From an uncultured Mediterraneibacter sp. (GTDB taxonomy: Bacteria; Bacillota; Clostridia; Lachnospirales; Lachnospiraceae), in contig CAKRDD010000002.1 in NCBI GenBank assembly GCA_934309345.1, forward strand, positions 62,001 through 126,000: 64,000 nt of DNA, in the 5' to 3' direction. A program made the translations under genes and the position numbers. This document shows, piece after piece, positions 25,872 through 34,938 of this stretch. Each line of letters opens with the position of its first letter. The stretch's first letter is position 1. The notes under the pieces were generated by a model. That model did no database searches and was not told the DNA's origin. It saw nothing but the letters and a program-made list of their open reading frames with translations.

Positions 25872-27635
25872 TTACATCCTTTCCGGAGCTGTAAATCCAA
25901 GAAGATCAATACATGTCTCAAGCACTTTTTTCGCAAGTGTAAGAAGTGCAAGATAACCTTTCTTCTTCTCTTCGTCTTCTTCTGCAAGAATCTTTGTCTC
26001 ATGATAGAACTTGTTAAAGTCGTTCGCAAGATCATAGATATATGCACACAGCTTATGCGGAGCTGTCTCTTTGTATACATTCTCGATTACTTCATTGAAT
26101 TTCACTACCTGAAGCATCAGAGACTTCTCTGCATCATTCTCAGCCGGTCTGATCATTCCATCAAGGACTCCGCCATTTTCAACATATTTCTTGAGAATAG
26201 ACTTAATTCTGACAATCGTATAAAGAATATACGGTCCTGTATTTCCCTCAAAGGAAGTAAATCTGTCAACATCAAAGATATAATCCTTAGAAGCCTGGTT
26301 GGAAAGATCTCCGTACTTGATTGCTGCAAGTCCAACTTCTTCTGCTGTACGTCTTGCATCTTCTTCCTCTACTGTACGGTTGTCCATGATTTTCTTATAC
26401 ATCTCATCATCAATCTCACGGATCAGATTCTCAAGACGCATAACACCGCCTTCTCTAGTCTTAAACGGCTTACCGTCTTTTCCGTTCATTGTACCAAATC
26501 CAAGGAAAGTAAGTTCTGTCTCCGGCTTTACAATTCCTGTCTTCTTCGCACAACGGAATACCTGCACAAAATGCAGTTCCTGACGCTTATCAACAACATA
26601 GATCACCTGATCCGGATCATACAGCTTCTCACGTTCTACCAGTGTGGCAAGGTCTGTTGTATCATACAGTGCAGCTCCGTCGGACTTCAGAATCATACAA
26701 GGCGGAACTTCTTTCTTGTCTGTCTCTTCTGCAACATCTACGACAAGAGCTCCTTCGTCATAATGTGCAAATCCTTTCTCCTTGAGCATCTCAACCATAT
26801 CCGGAATATAAGCCTGGGCATCTGCCTCACCTTTCCAGAGATCAAAGTCTACACTCAGTCGCTCATAGTTCTTCTTCAGGTCTGTAACAGATACATTCAT
26901 GATATGTTTCCAGATTGCACGGTATCCTTTATATCCATTCTGTAACAGATAAGTTGCATGAAGTGCTTCCTCTCTGTAATCATCATGCTCTTTTGCATAA
27001 GCACTTGCTGTAGGGTAAATCTCTTCCAGTTCACTGATCGTAAACGGTGCTTCTTCCGGATATTCTCCTTCAAAGTTCTCATCAAAATATGGAAGCTCCG
27101 GTTTACGTTTTTTCAACTCTGTGATGATCAGACCCATCTGATATCCCCAGTCTCCCAGATGGATATCTCCTGTTACGTCATTTCCTTTAAAACGGATAAT
27201 ACGTTTGATACTCTCTCCGATGATCGCAGAACGAAGATGTCCGACATGCAGTGGTTTTGCCACGTTCGGTCCGCCGTAATCAATAATAACTTTTTTCGGA
27301 TTCTTCTCTTTTTCAACACCAAGATTCTCATCTGCTGCCATCTCATTTAAATACTCTGCAACAACTTCCGGTGCCAGCTTCAGGTTGATAAATCCTGGGT
27401 TCACTGATTCTGCTGATGCAAAATACTTGCTGTCTGCAAGTTCTTCTACAACTGCATTCGCAATCATGATCGGAGCCTTCTTATATTTCTTTGCTCCTGC
27501 CATTGCACCATTGCACTGATATTCACAGAGGTCCGGGCGGTTAGAAAGCGTAACTCTTGCCAGCTCTTCATCATATCCTGCTGCTTTGAACGCTTCTTTC
27601 ATTTCTATTGTGATCATTTCCAGTAATGTCTTCAA
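25872..27635 (-). CDS. argS: arginyl-tRNA synthetase
   Basis: 587 residues from a TTG at 27635, chosen because AGAGGAG lies 8 bases before it and the product then begins like other ArgS proteins (LKTLLEMITIEMKEAFKAAGY aligns near residue 1). An ATG at 27662 adds nine residues but has no ribosome binding site. HIGH-type motif HVGHLRSAIIGES at about 138; KMSK-type region KTREGGVMRL at about 390; N-terminal Add-1 tRNA-binding domain and C-terminal DALR anticodon-binding domain. It charges tRNA-Arg in the cytosol. A CCG-anticodon tRNA-Arg lies 1.3 kb away. It heads an operon with the AlaX and CPBP genes. Confidence 0.96.
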   Translation of the reverse strand: MKTLLEMITIEMKEAFKAAGYDEELARVTLSNRPDLCEYQCNGAMAGAKKYKKAPIMIANAVVEELADSKYFASAESVNPGFINLKLAPEVVAEYLNEMAADENLGVEKEKNPKKVIIDYGGPNVAKPLHVGHLRSAIIGESIKRIIRFKGNDVTGDIHLGDWGYQMGLIITELKKRKPELPYFDENFEGEYPEEAPFTISELEEIYPTASAYAKEHDDYREEALHATYLLQNGYKGYRAIWKHIMNVSVTDLKKNYERLSVDFDLWKGEADAQAYIPDMVEMLKEKGFAHYDEGALVVDVAEETDKKEVPPCMILKSDGAALYDTTDLATLVEREKLYDPDQVIYVVDKRQELHFVQVFRCAKKTGIVKPETELTFLGFGTMNGKDGKPFKTREGGVMRLENLIREIDDEMYKKIMDNRTVEEEDARRTAEEVGLAAIKYGDLSNQASKDYIFDVDRFTSFEGNTGPYILYTIVRIKSILKKYVENGGVLDGMIRPAENDAEKSLMLQVVKFNEVIENVYKETAPHKLCAYIYDLANDFNKFYHETKILAEEDEEKKKGYLALLTLAKKVLETCIDLLGFTAPERM

Positions 27636-27740
27636 AGTTTCACACTCCTCTTTACTTTTCATTTGTCTTTTCTGCCTGATAGCATTTTTATTAAAACAAG
27701 TCTGTCTCCCAGCTTTTCTGGGGACAAACAGCCACTATTT

Positions 27741-27769
27741 ATTCTATCATGTATCCTGCGGAACAGCAA
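27741..27769 (-). promoter_or_regulatory. promoter for argS
   Basis: On the minus strand, TTGCTG (27764-27769) and TAGAAT (27741-27746) are 17 bases apart, about 105 bases before the TTG start. No T-box consensus is seen in this leader. Confidence 0.55.
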
Positions 27770-27856
27770 GCGTTACTGTAAACGGAGATTAACATACTGT
27801 AAACAGAAATTAACAGAGATTAAGTGCAAAGATAATGAAACCAGTCGCAAAACTGA

Positions 27857-27885
27857 TTGACATAAAAATATCGAATACTTATAAT
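27857..27885 (+). promoter_or_regulatory. consensus sigma-A promoter for nfo
   Basis: TTGACA (27857-27862), a 17-base spacer, then TATAAT (27880-27885). Both hexamers are perfect consensus. The leader is about 60 bases. Confidence 0.85.
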
Positions 27886-27951
27886 GTAACCAAAACTTTA
27901 CACATACTGTTACCTGTATGATGTAACATCAGACAGAAAGGATATCCAACA

Positions 27952-28857
27952 ATGTTAAAATTAGGTTCACATGTTGGCATGAGTGGAAAAGAAATGCTTC
28001 TTGGTTCTGCAAAAGAAGCTGTTTCTTACGGTGCCAATACATTTATGTTTTATACCGGAGCCCCACAGAATACCCGCCGGAAAGAAATCAGCGAATTGAA
28101 TATCGAACCGGCATGGGAATATATGAAAGAACACGGAATTGATGAAATTGTCGTTCATGCACCTTATATCATCAATCTCGGTAATTCCGTAAAACCAGAG
28201 ACTTTCTCTCTCGCCGTAGAATTTCTGGCGAAAGAAATCGACCGCACGATTGCATGCAGAAGCCACACTCTGATCCTTCATCCGGGTGCTCATGTAGGTG
28301 CCGGTGTCGAAATCGGAACTGCACAGATCATCAAAGGACTCAACGAAGTTCTCTCAGCAGACACTGACTGCTGCATCGCCCTTGAAACAATGGCTGGGAA
28401 AGGATCAGAAATCGGACGGAATTTTGAAGAACTCGCCCGGATTTATGATGGAGTCGTCCATAACGATAAATTGAGAGTCTGCTTTGACACTTGTCATACA
28501 AGCGACAGCGGATATGATATCATCCATCATTTTGATGATATTATGGAGTCTTTTGACCGTCTGCTTGGAAAGGATCAGATTGCCGTCTTCCATATCAATG
28601 ACAGCAAAAATATTCCGGGAGCCGCAAAAGACCGGCATGAAAATATCGGCTTTGGAGAAATCGGGTTTGATGCAATTTCCACAATTGTCCATCACCCGGA
28701 TTTTGAATCTGTACCGAAGATCCTTGAGACTCCTTATATTCCTTCCGTAACAAAAGCAAAGAAATCTTATGCCCCTTATAAGTATGAGATTGAAATGTTA
28801 AGAAACAACCGGTTTGATCCTGAAATGAAAGACCACATCCTTGCAGATTGCGAGTAA
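27952..28857 (+). CDS. nfo: endonuclease IV (AP endonuclease)
   Basis: 301 residues, a little longer than the usual 280. The TIM-barrel trinuclear zinc site is intact: SHVGMSG, HAPYIINLGN, ILHPGAH, ALETMAGKGSEIG, CFDTCHTSDSGYD, HINDSK, DRHENIGFGEIG and the final LETP. It cuts 5' to abasic sites in base excision repair. The ATG at 27952 follows GAAAGGA. It has its own consensus promoter and terminator and is divergent from argS. Confidence 0.95.
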   Translation: MLKLGSHVGMSGKEMLLGSAKEAVSYGANTFMFYTGAPQNTRRKEISELNIEPAWEYMKEHGIDEIVVHAPYIINLGNSVKPETFSLAVEFLAKEIDRTIACRSHTLILHPGAHVGAGVEIGTAQIIKGLNEVLSADTDCCIALETMAGKGSEIGRNFEELARIYDGVVHNDKLRVCFDTCHTSDSGYDIIHHFDDIMESFDRLLGKDQIAVFHINDSKNIPGAAKDRHENIGFGEIGFDAISTIVHHPDFESVPKILETPYIPSVTKAKKSYAPYKYEIEMLRNNRFDPEMKDHILADCE

Positions 28858-28868
28858 AAAACTATAAC

Positions 28869-28923
28869 AAAAAGTCCTGTTATTCTCAGTCATCTGAATG
28901 TGCTGAAATAACAGGACTTTTTT
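28869..28923 (+). terminator. terminator of nfo
   Basis: AAAAAGTCCTGTTATT (28869-28884) pairs perfectly with AATAACAGGACTTTTT (28907-28922). It could also stop transcription arriving from the minus-strand tRNA. Confidence 0.85.
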
Positions 28924-28940
28924 ACCCTATATATCCTATA

Positions 28941-29011
28941 GCGTCTGAGCGGAGTCGAACCGCCGCACATGCCTCCGGAGGGCATCGCTCTATCCACTGA
29001 GCTACAGACGC
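28941..29011 (-). tRNA. tRNA-Arg, anticodon CCG
   Basis: A 71-nt cloverleaf can be folded by eye on the minus strand. Acceptor GCGTCTG pairs with CAGACGC; D stem GCTC/GAGC; anticodon stem ATGCC/GGCAT around loop CTCCGGA (anticodon CCG, reads CGG); T arm GGCGG, loop TTCGACT, CCGCT. CCA is not encoded. The base after the acceptor stem, the discriminator position, would be U, which is unusual for tRNA-Arg. The gene stands alone between two hairpins. Confidence 0.9.
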
Positions 29012-29016
29012 ATCTC

Positions 29017-29063
29017 GGTTGTTAGCGAGAAAACTTAATTTCGTACAGCTAACAACCTTTTTT
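29017..29063 (+). terminator. hairpin with T run next to the tRNA, plus-strand orientation
   Basis: GGTTGTTAGC (29017-29026) pairs perfectly with GCTAACAACC (29048-29057), followed by T6 on the plus strand. In that direction it would act as a second stop after nfo, across the antisense of the tRNA. In the tRNA direction it lies just upstream and has no terminator polarity. Its role is unclear. Confidence 0.5.
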
Positions 29064-29122
29064 ATCCTAGCACAATTCTGTATAAATGTAAAGTGGCAAA
29101 TAAACCTTTGATTTGCTGCCTG

Positions 29123-29833
29123 CTATTCTTTTTTCACTGCAAACAGAAGAATTAATATTCCTGCCCCAAGGCAAAGCATTGCCCATGCCCCTGCCTGTTG
29201 TGAATCTCCGGTCTTTGCAGCCTCTTCCCTTATCGTTTGTTTTGGACATACACGGACATTCCAGTTCATTGTCCCTTTGTCCTCTTCCCATTTTGGCAGC
29301 TGGACAAGAACCGGCTGGACCTCATATTCTGATTCTTCTTCGACATAGATCAGATAAACTCCTGCCCTCAGATTCGTAAGTGTTGCTTTTCCATCACAAT
29401 CTGTCCTGCATAATCCATCACTATAATGATATTTACTCAAAGTCCGCGCCAGCTCTTCCTGTTCTCTGGCATACCTTACCTCATTGAGATCCACACCTTT
29501 GTCTTCATATCTTTTCTCCATCTCATAGGAACCATCAACAAGGGATGCAACTTTGGAATACTGGAATGTCACGCCTTCTCTCTTAACTCGTTCTCCGGTA
29601 TCTTCAATACAGATTTCTATATTTCCGGTTTCTGTTTCTGCAAACACCGGATGTTTTACTGCTGCCACCAGAAAACACATCAAAAGAAGAAGCATTCCGC
29701 ATCTGCTTTTCCCTTTTTGCCGTCTTTTGCATCTTTCTTTTTTGTCTCCTGCCTTTCTTTCTTTTGCGTTTTTTTCTCCTGTAATGCTTACATTTCCGTT
29801 TCTGATTTCTGTTTCTTTTTCTCTTTCCCTCAC
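29123..29833 (-). CDS. small pilin subunit with variant sorting signal
   Basis: 236 residues from a GTG at 29833. The first 46 residues are very basic and precede a signal peptide (MLLLLMCFLVAAVKHPVFA), so the true start may be the ATG at 29695. One CnaB/SpaA-like domain follows (AGVYLIYVEE is the E-box strand). The C-terminus is a cell-wall sorting signal with a KTGD motif (EEAAKTGDSQ) instead of LPxTG, a hydrophobic segment, and KKE. KTGD-type signals are seen on basal or accessory pilins of clostridia. Its first 230 bases lie inside the sortase reading frame. Last gene of the pilus operon. Confidence 0.75.
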   Translation of the reverse strand: MREREKETEIRNGNVSITGEKNAKERKAGDKKERCKRRQKGKSRCGMLLLLMCFLVAAVKHPVFAETETGNIEICIEDTGERVKREGVTFQYSKVASLVDGSYEMEKRYEDKGVDLNEVRYAREQEELARTLSKYHYSDGLCRTDCDGKATLTNLRAGVYLIYVEEESEYEVQPVLVQLPKWEEDKGTMNWNVRVCPKQTIREEAAKTGDSQQAGAWAMLCLGAGILILLFAVKKE

Positions 29834-30659
29834 AATTTCTTTTTTCTCGCTTTCTTTTTATTCTTTCAACCACAACATATGCCAAAAAGATAATTGGAAT
29901 CATTGTGAAGATCCTTTCTCTGACAGACGGACGTTTCTTTTTGATCTCCTCTTCTTTTTTCTCTTCATACACAACCCGCTTTCCGGTAACCACTAACCGA
30001 TGGGTATTAATTCCATATGGGGTACATGTGACAAGCGAAACCAGATCTTCTCCCGGTCTGATTCCCAGACTCTCTACATCTTCCGGTAAGATCACATTTA
30101 TTTCTTCTACCTTATATGCAAGTTTTTCTCCCAGTACTTCCAAAAAGAACGTATCGCCTTCCTTCAATTCATCCAGACGGGTAAAAAGTCTTGCGCTTGC
30201 AAGACCCCGATGCCCTGTCATTACACAATGCGTATTTTCTCCTCCGATTGGAAGACTGCTGTCCATTAAATGCCCTACTCCTTCCTTAAGTACCGCCTCG
30301 CTGGTTCCATGATAAACCGGAAGTCTGAGATCTATTGACGGAATTTCCAGTACACACATCATTCCTGTCTGCATTTTTTCGGTATTTAAAAGACCTTCGT
30401 ACTCTTCCATCTGTTCAGACTCGCTTTGTTCCCTGACTCCTTTCGATTCCGTCCAGAGTTTTTTATTATATTTTTCAGCCTGATTCCTTAATTGTTCAAT
30501 TTCATCTCCGGCCGCCTGTTCCACAACCTGCTCATAGGTTGCTAACACATTTTGTGTTTTCTTCTGACTATACCAGCCAGTCAAAAGAGGCACACTGCAC
30601 AAAAGAACTCCTATCCAAAGTAGAATATCTGACTGTAATCTATTGTTTTTCCTTTGCAT
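29604..30659 (-). CDS. class C (pilin) sortase
   Basis: 351 residues. N-terminal membrane segment at about 12-28; sortase barrel with catalytic His150 (MTGHRG), Cys212 (LVTCTPYGINTH) and Arg221; second membrane helix at about 249-264. This two-helix layout with TLxTC-type catalytic strand is class C, which links pilins through isopeptide bonds. From residue 266 the protein continues for 86 residues as a Lys/Arg-rich tail (KRKREKRN, then RRKKRKRKKGRR) that normal sortases lack. That tail is read from the same DNA as the start of the small pilin gene. The start overlaps the major pilin gene by 20 bases. Confidence 0.9.
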   Translation of the reverse strand: MQRKNNRLQSDILLWIGVLLCSVPLLTGWYSQKKTQNVLATYEQVVEQAAGDEIEQLRNQAEKYNKKLWTESKGVREQSESEQMEEYEGLLNTEKMQTGMMCVLEIPSIDLRLPVYHGTSEAVLKEGVGHLMDSSLPIGGENTHCVMTGHRGLASARLFTRLDELKEGDTFFLEVLGEKLAYKVEEINVILPEDVESLGIRPGEDLVSLVTCTPYGINTHRLVVTGKRVVYEEKKEEEIKKKRPSVRERIFTMIPIIFLAYVVVERIKRKREKRNCEGKRKRNRNQKRKCKHYRRKKRKRKKGRRQKRKMQKTAKREKQMRNASSFDVFSGGSSKTSGVCRNRNRKYRNLY

Positions 30660-32505
30660 TTTTTCTGTTTCTTCTCATTGCCCCTGCCAGAACAAGAACA
30701 CTTCCGGTTGTAATACAGATAACAGCTGCCGAAGAACCTGTTACCGGCAGTTTTTTCCCAACCGTATTAATTACTGTCAGATTAGCGGAGCCTTCTCCTT
30801 CATTTGTTGTCAGACTGGCTTCGGATTCTTTCCAGTTTCCATTAATAAATTCTTTGATCTGCGCAGATGTCTCCAGTTTTTTCAATCCATTCTCTGTTTT
30901 TCCATCTCCTTTTACATATGCATTTCTATCAGCCGGAAAACTTGCTTTTATATTCAGTACAATCGGCTCTGTCAGCAGACGGTATCCTGCCGGTGCCTGT
31001 GTTTCCTTCAGGTAATAGGTTCCACTATCTAATCCATAGATCACAAAGGTTCCATCCTGACCGGATTTCATCTCCACTGCATTTTCCAGCTGCTTTCCAC
31101 CTGTATGGTCATTTCCACCAAGGCTGTCCCTGTTGATTACGATATACCCGCCTTCTCCCTGTTTTACATATACTTCATTTTTTAATCCAGCGTCAGAATA
31201 AAGTCTGAACCTTGCATTTTCCAGACTTTGTCCATGGTTATTTGATTTCAATGCATTGATTTTATAAGTGAAACAAACAACTGTATCCCACGGTGTATAT
31301 CCTGTACTTCCTCTCACCGCTGAATCCGGATCATTTGAAAATTCCAGCCGAACATCATTTTCAAATCCCGGACGTCCTGTATTTTTCGCTGCCTTTTCAT
31401 TCAATGTTGCCTGATAGGTAAGCACTATTTTCTGTCCATATTTATTTTCTCCTGCTTCATTTTTACGATTAAACTCTCTGTCTATGATTTTTTTCATATC
31501 AGAAACAACAACCTGAAACGTATCTCCTCCTCCCGGAGCTTCCTTTACTTCAAATTCGTCTTCTTTCAATTCATAATAATTTCCTGCATTTGAATTTTCA
31601 TAAATCCGGATGGCAACAGAATCCTTTTTGAAAGTAAGTGCTTCACTCATCACATCATGCCATGCGTAATAATAAGTGTTGTATCCGTTAACATCAGGCA
31701 TATTTGACTCATACCGATATGGCACAGTCTGCCCGATTTCAAAATCAGCCAGATCATTCCATCCCTGATTTCCAACTTTATCCTGCTCATCATCTTCCCG
31801 GATTTTTTTTGTCACAACCGGATAGTCTGATTTTATGTTGAGGTTCATTTCCGGATTAGCTGTACTTACCATACACAAAGAGGCGGCTGAATTCGTTCCT
31901 TTTACTGTTGTCACTTCATCGATAATATAATATCCATACGGCAATCCCCTGATTTCAAATGAATTGTCTGCTTTTGTACTTGTCACTTCGACAGATTGGC
32001 CCGTTTTTCCATTTCTCTGTAGATGGGTTCTTAATTCTTCTACAAAAACACGATATTCACTGTATGCTCCTTCCTTTTCCTGAGCGGTCTGCGCCCCTTC
32101 TGTCTGATGCGTATTCAGAGACTGAATATAATCGATCACCTCATACTCTGTTACATTTCTCTCATCCTTATGAATCCGCTGCCCTACAATATAACAGACA
32201 AATTTCTTGTATTCCGGATTAAACGTGTAATTAATGGATTCCATTCCTTTCGCATTTTCTGCCTGAAACAACTGATATACCAAAAATCTTTTTCCTTTCA
32301 GACTCTGTCCGTCATTTCCTTTGATCGTAATACTTGCAGGACCATTATTAAGATTCAAAATTCCATTTGTAGTTGCTGCTCTTCCCTGTACTTCATTTTC
32401 CGCTGCATATACAGATTTGATTCCGGTCGCACCTGTTGTTCCTGAAGTACAGAGTACCGCTGCCAAAGTCATCATATAACATATTTTCATCATTCTTTTT
32501 TTCAT
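30640..32505 (-). CDS. major pilin, LPVTG-anchored, isopeptide-forming
   Basis: 621 residues. The signal peptide ends near VYAAE (residue 36). The pilin-motif lysine is likely in SDYPVVTKKI (about residue 232), as in SpaH/FimA-type backbone pilins. A D2-like immunoglobulin domain follows (FEIGQTVPYRYES), and the last CnaB domain carries the E-box YYLKETQAPAGY at about 510. The sorting signal is KLPVTGSSAAV, a hydrophobic helix and RRNRKN. The sortase at 29604 would polymerise it through the LPVTG Thr and the pilin lysine. It lies between the tip adhesin and the sortase gene, 33 bases after the former. Confidence 0.93.
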   Translation of the reverse strand: MKKRMMKICYMMTLAAVLCTSGTTGATGIKSVYAAENEVQGRAATTNGILNLNNGPASITIKGNDGQSLKGKRFLVYQLFQAENAKGMESINYTFNPEYKKFVCYIVGQRIHKDERNVTEYEVIDYIQSLNTHQTEGAQTAQEKEGAYSEYRVFVEELRTHLQRNGKTGQSVEVTSTKADNSFEIRGLPYGYYIIDEVTTVKGTNSAASLCMVSTANPEMNLNIKSDYPVVTKKIREDDEQDKVGNQGWNDLADFEIGQTVPYRYESNMPDVNGYNTYYYAWHDVMSEALTFKKDSVAIRIYENSNAGNYYELKEDEFEVKEAPGGGDTFQVVVSDMKKIIDREFNRKNEAGENKYGQKIVLTYQATLNEKAAKNTGRPGFENDVRLEFSNDPDSAVRGSTGYTPWDTVVCFTYKINALKSNNHGQSLENARFRLYSDAGLKNEVYVKQGEGGYIVINRDSLGGNDHTGGKQLENAVEMKSGQDGTFVIYGLDSGTYYLKETQAPAGYRLLTEPIVLNIKASFPADRNAYVKGDGKTENGLKKLETSAQIKEFINGNWKESEASLTTNEGEGSANLTVINTVGKKLPVTGSSAAVICITTGSVLVLAGAMRRNRKNAKEKQ

Positions 32506-32538
32506 TTTGTCATCTCCTTATTTTTCACAGTTTTACTA

Positions 32539-34938
32539 CTATCTTCTTTGCTCTTTTTTTCTGTAAATCATTGCCATGATCCCTGCTGCTAAAATTCCTG
32601 TAAGTAACACAGGTTTTCCTGCCGATCCAGTATCTGGAAGCTTCTTTCCTGTCTGATTTATGATTTTCATTTTCACATTCCACTCCTTAATTGAACCTTC
32701 AATACTTATCTTGCTGTCTGCAGTATCTTTGCTTCTGTATTCTTTTCCATTCACAACCAACAGACACTTCCCTTCTTCCGGATTACTTTCCAGACAGATT
32801 TCATATACAATATCTGCATCTTCTGATGTTTTCGGAATTCTGTAACCTGTCGGTGCTTTTGTTTCTTTCATATAGTATTTTTTCTTTACTTCCAGATTTT
32901 CGAACATTGCAATTCCATTCCCATCCGTCAGCACCCGGTCAATTTCCTTCTGGCATGCCTGATCCTCATATAAAGTAAACTCAGCGCCTGCAAGTGCAAC
33001 ACCTTTTTCATTTTCCTTTTTCAGCTCAATCTTGTAACAGGCCGGCTTATCTTCTATCGTCACTACCGCAATTCCATCCTCTGTATATTCGATAATAACC
33101 TCTCCTTCTTCTGTATTTACCTCAGATAAAAATTCTGTTTTCCCGCTCTCATCAACCTGGAAAATCAGTTCATTATTATTTGTCCGATACCCATCCGGTG
33201 CTTTTACTTCTTTTAATTTGTGCGTTCCCTGAGATAATGGCATTACTTTCAGATTTCCTTTTTCATCCGTTGTGAGGATCTTTTCACTTCCATCCGGTCT
33301 GATATGCTTAAATTGCGCTCCCAAAAGAGGATGTCCTGTCTCTGTTGCTTTTTTCACCAAATGAATCTGGAAAACCCTGTCCGGTATCGTAGGGTTCTGA
33401 TATACATTTATTTTTTCTCCCGTACCTTCTGATTTTATCTGAAAAACAAAGACTTCCTCATTCAGGAAATACCCTTTTGGCGGTTTTATCTCCTGAATTG
33501 TTACGGTTCCCAGCGGAAGCGCCTCTGTTCCGTCTGTCATTTTATACAATGCATCGCCTTTCACCTTATACTTCTCCTGATAACGGCAAACTGCTTTTGC
33601 ATCTGTTTGAAAAACCCAGCTTCTGACCGGCTCTTTTCCTTCCTTTTCCGGATTTTTTCCTGGATCAAGAAGTTCTGCATAGAATTTCACCAAAAACTGT
33701 GCTCCTTGATACGCTGCTGTCCCTGACGGATCGACATACTCCTGTTCCATGCCTGTTTTCTTTAGCAAAAGCTCCACAGGATTCATCTGCGGCGGGTCTG
33801 AAAATGTCACTGTCGCTTCCTGCCCTGATTTTACTGTAACCGTTTTCACTTCATCTACAAGCGCATATCCTTTGGGAGCTTTTAGTTCCTTTACGTAATA
33901 AGTTCCTTCATTCAACACAACTGTTGATGAATTTCCTGCTGAATCTGTTCTGAACGTTCCTGCTTTTGATTCACCAGAAAGAGTGGGACTACTATAGATA
34001 CCGTACTCTGCTCCTTCCAAAGAATAGCAACTGTTCTTTTCTGTCACAGAAGTATTCGCCGACACCTTCTTTAATCTCCCTGTTCCGGTTGGCTGGTATG
34101 TTCCGCCCCATTTACTGAGCGGCTGTCCATTTCCTTCATAAATAATCCCATATGCATCCGGGAAATATTTATAATTCTCTTTCGCCCATGCAATCCCTTT
34201 GTGATAATACTCAGATTTGTGTGTTGAAATCCAATGACCATTCCCACAGGCCACACTATTTCCTGTTTCTATCCGGATCATATCTCCATACCAGTGATGT
34301 ACTTCATTCATAATCCACCATACTGCGCATTGTTTTAAGAGATAATCGTAATTTGAACTCACCCCATTGCATTTATTCTCATCGTAGTAATAGAACATTG
34401 CCGCGATCATCTGAATGGTCTGTTTGTTATAACGTTTTGAAGCATCTACTGCTGTTTTGTTGCCCTCCTGAAACTTTAATGTTGGATTGGTGCAATACAG
34501 ACTTTCTCCTGATTGCGTACCAAGTCTTCCTTCATTCCAGTGCTGCAGCACAGGCCAGTTTGGGTCATTATAGTCAACTACATCAATCGCACCGATTCCC
34601 CTTTCGATTTTCTTTGTATAAACGGTATCTCCTTCCCTTGCCGATGCATATACACCTATACTTTGTATCTTCTTTTCATCTGTCTGATCGAATGCTTCTT
34701 CCTGTTTATCCTCCTGTTCATCACAAAATCCCACCCCGATATCTTTCAGGATCTTTTTTACTTCTTCTGCCCAGCGCAGTTCTTCTTCAATATCAACCTC
34801 CGTTTTTTCTCCGGCCTTTTCAGGCTGTTTTTCAAGTTCTTCGGCCTTGACAATGCCTCCGTATGTCATTGCATAGAGAATACAGATCAAAAAGACTGAC
34901 ATGCAGAGGATTGCTATAATCTCTCCGCGTCCTTTCAT
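32539..34938 (-). CDS. pilus tip adhesin with TQXA thioester domain and CnaB repeats
   Basis: 799 residues. Signal peptide at about 1-32. At about 118-270 there is a thioester (TQXA) domain: Cys149 in SLYCTNPT and Gln203 in LKQCAVWWIMNE are placed to form the Cys-Gln thioester used for covalent host attachment. Four CnaB/SpaA domains follow, each with its E-box glutamate: YYVKELKAPKGY, TIQEIKPPKGY, KLKEVKAPDGY and YYMKETKAPTGY. The sorting signal is KLPDTGSAGKPV, a hydrophobic helix and RKKEQRR. The layout matches Cpa/SpaC-like tip subunits. The ATG overlaps the stop of the DUF5688 gene by 4 bases. Confidence 0.92.
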   Translation of the reverse strand: MKGRGEIIAILCMSVFLICILYAMTYGGIVKAEELEKQPEKAGEKTEVDIEEELRWAEEVKKILKDIGVGFCDEQEDKQEEAFDQTDEKKIQSIGVYASAREGDTVYTKKIERGIGAIDVVDYNDPNWPVLQHWNEGRLGTQSGESLYCTNPTLKFQEGNKTAVDASKRYNKQTIQMIAAMFYYYDENKCNGVSSNYDYLLKQCAVWWIMNEVHHWYGDMIRIETGNSVACGNGHWISTHKSEYYHKGIAWAKENYKYFPDAYGIIYEGNGQPLSKWGGTYQPTGTGRLKKVSANTSVTEKNSCYSLEGAEYGIYSSPTLSGESKAGTFRTDSAGNSSTVVLNEGTYYVKELKAPKGYALVDEVKTVTVKSGQEATVTFSDPPQMNPVELLLKKTGMEQEYVDPSGTAAYQGAQFLVKFYAELLDPGKNPEKEGKEPVRSWVFQTDAKAVCRYQEKYKVKGDALYKMTDGTEALPLGTVTIQEIKPPKGYFLNEEVFVFQIKSEGTGEKINVYQNPTIPDRVFQIHLVKKATETGHPLLGAQFKHIRPDGSEKILTTDEKGNLKVMPLSQGTHKLKEVKAPDGYRTNNNELIFQVDESGKTEFLSEVNTEEGEVIIEYTEDGIAVVTIEDKPACYKIELKKENEKGVALAGAEFTLYEDQACQKEIDRVLTDGNGIAMFENLEVKKKYYMKETKAPTGYRIPKTSEDADIVYEICLESNPEEGKCLLVVNGKEYRSKDTADSKISIEGSIKEWNVKMKIINQTGKKLPDTGSAGKPVLLTGILAAGIMAMIYRKKEQRR

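Noticed and set aside
27636..27951. T-box leader before argS
   Set aside because: No T-box motif or antiterminator found; the interval holds two divergent promoters.
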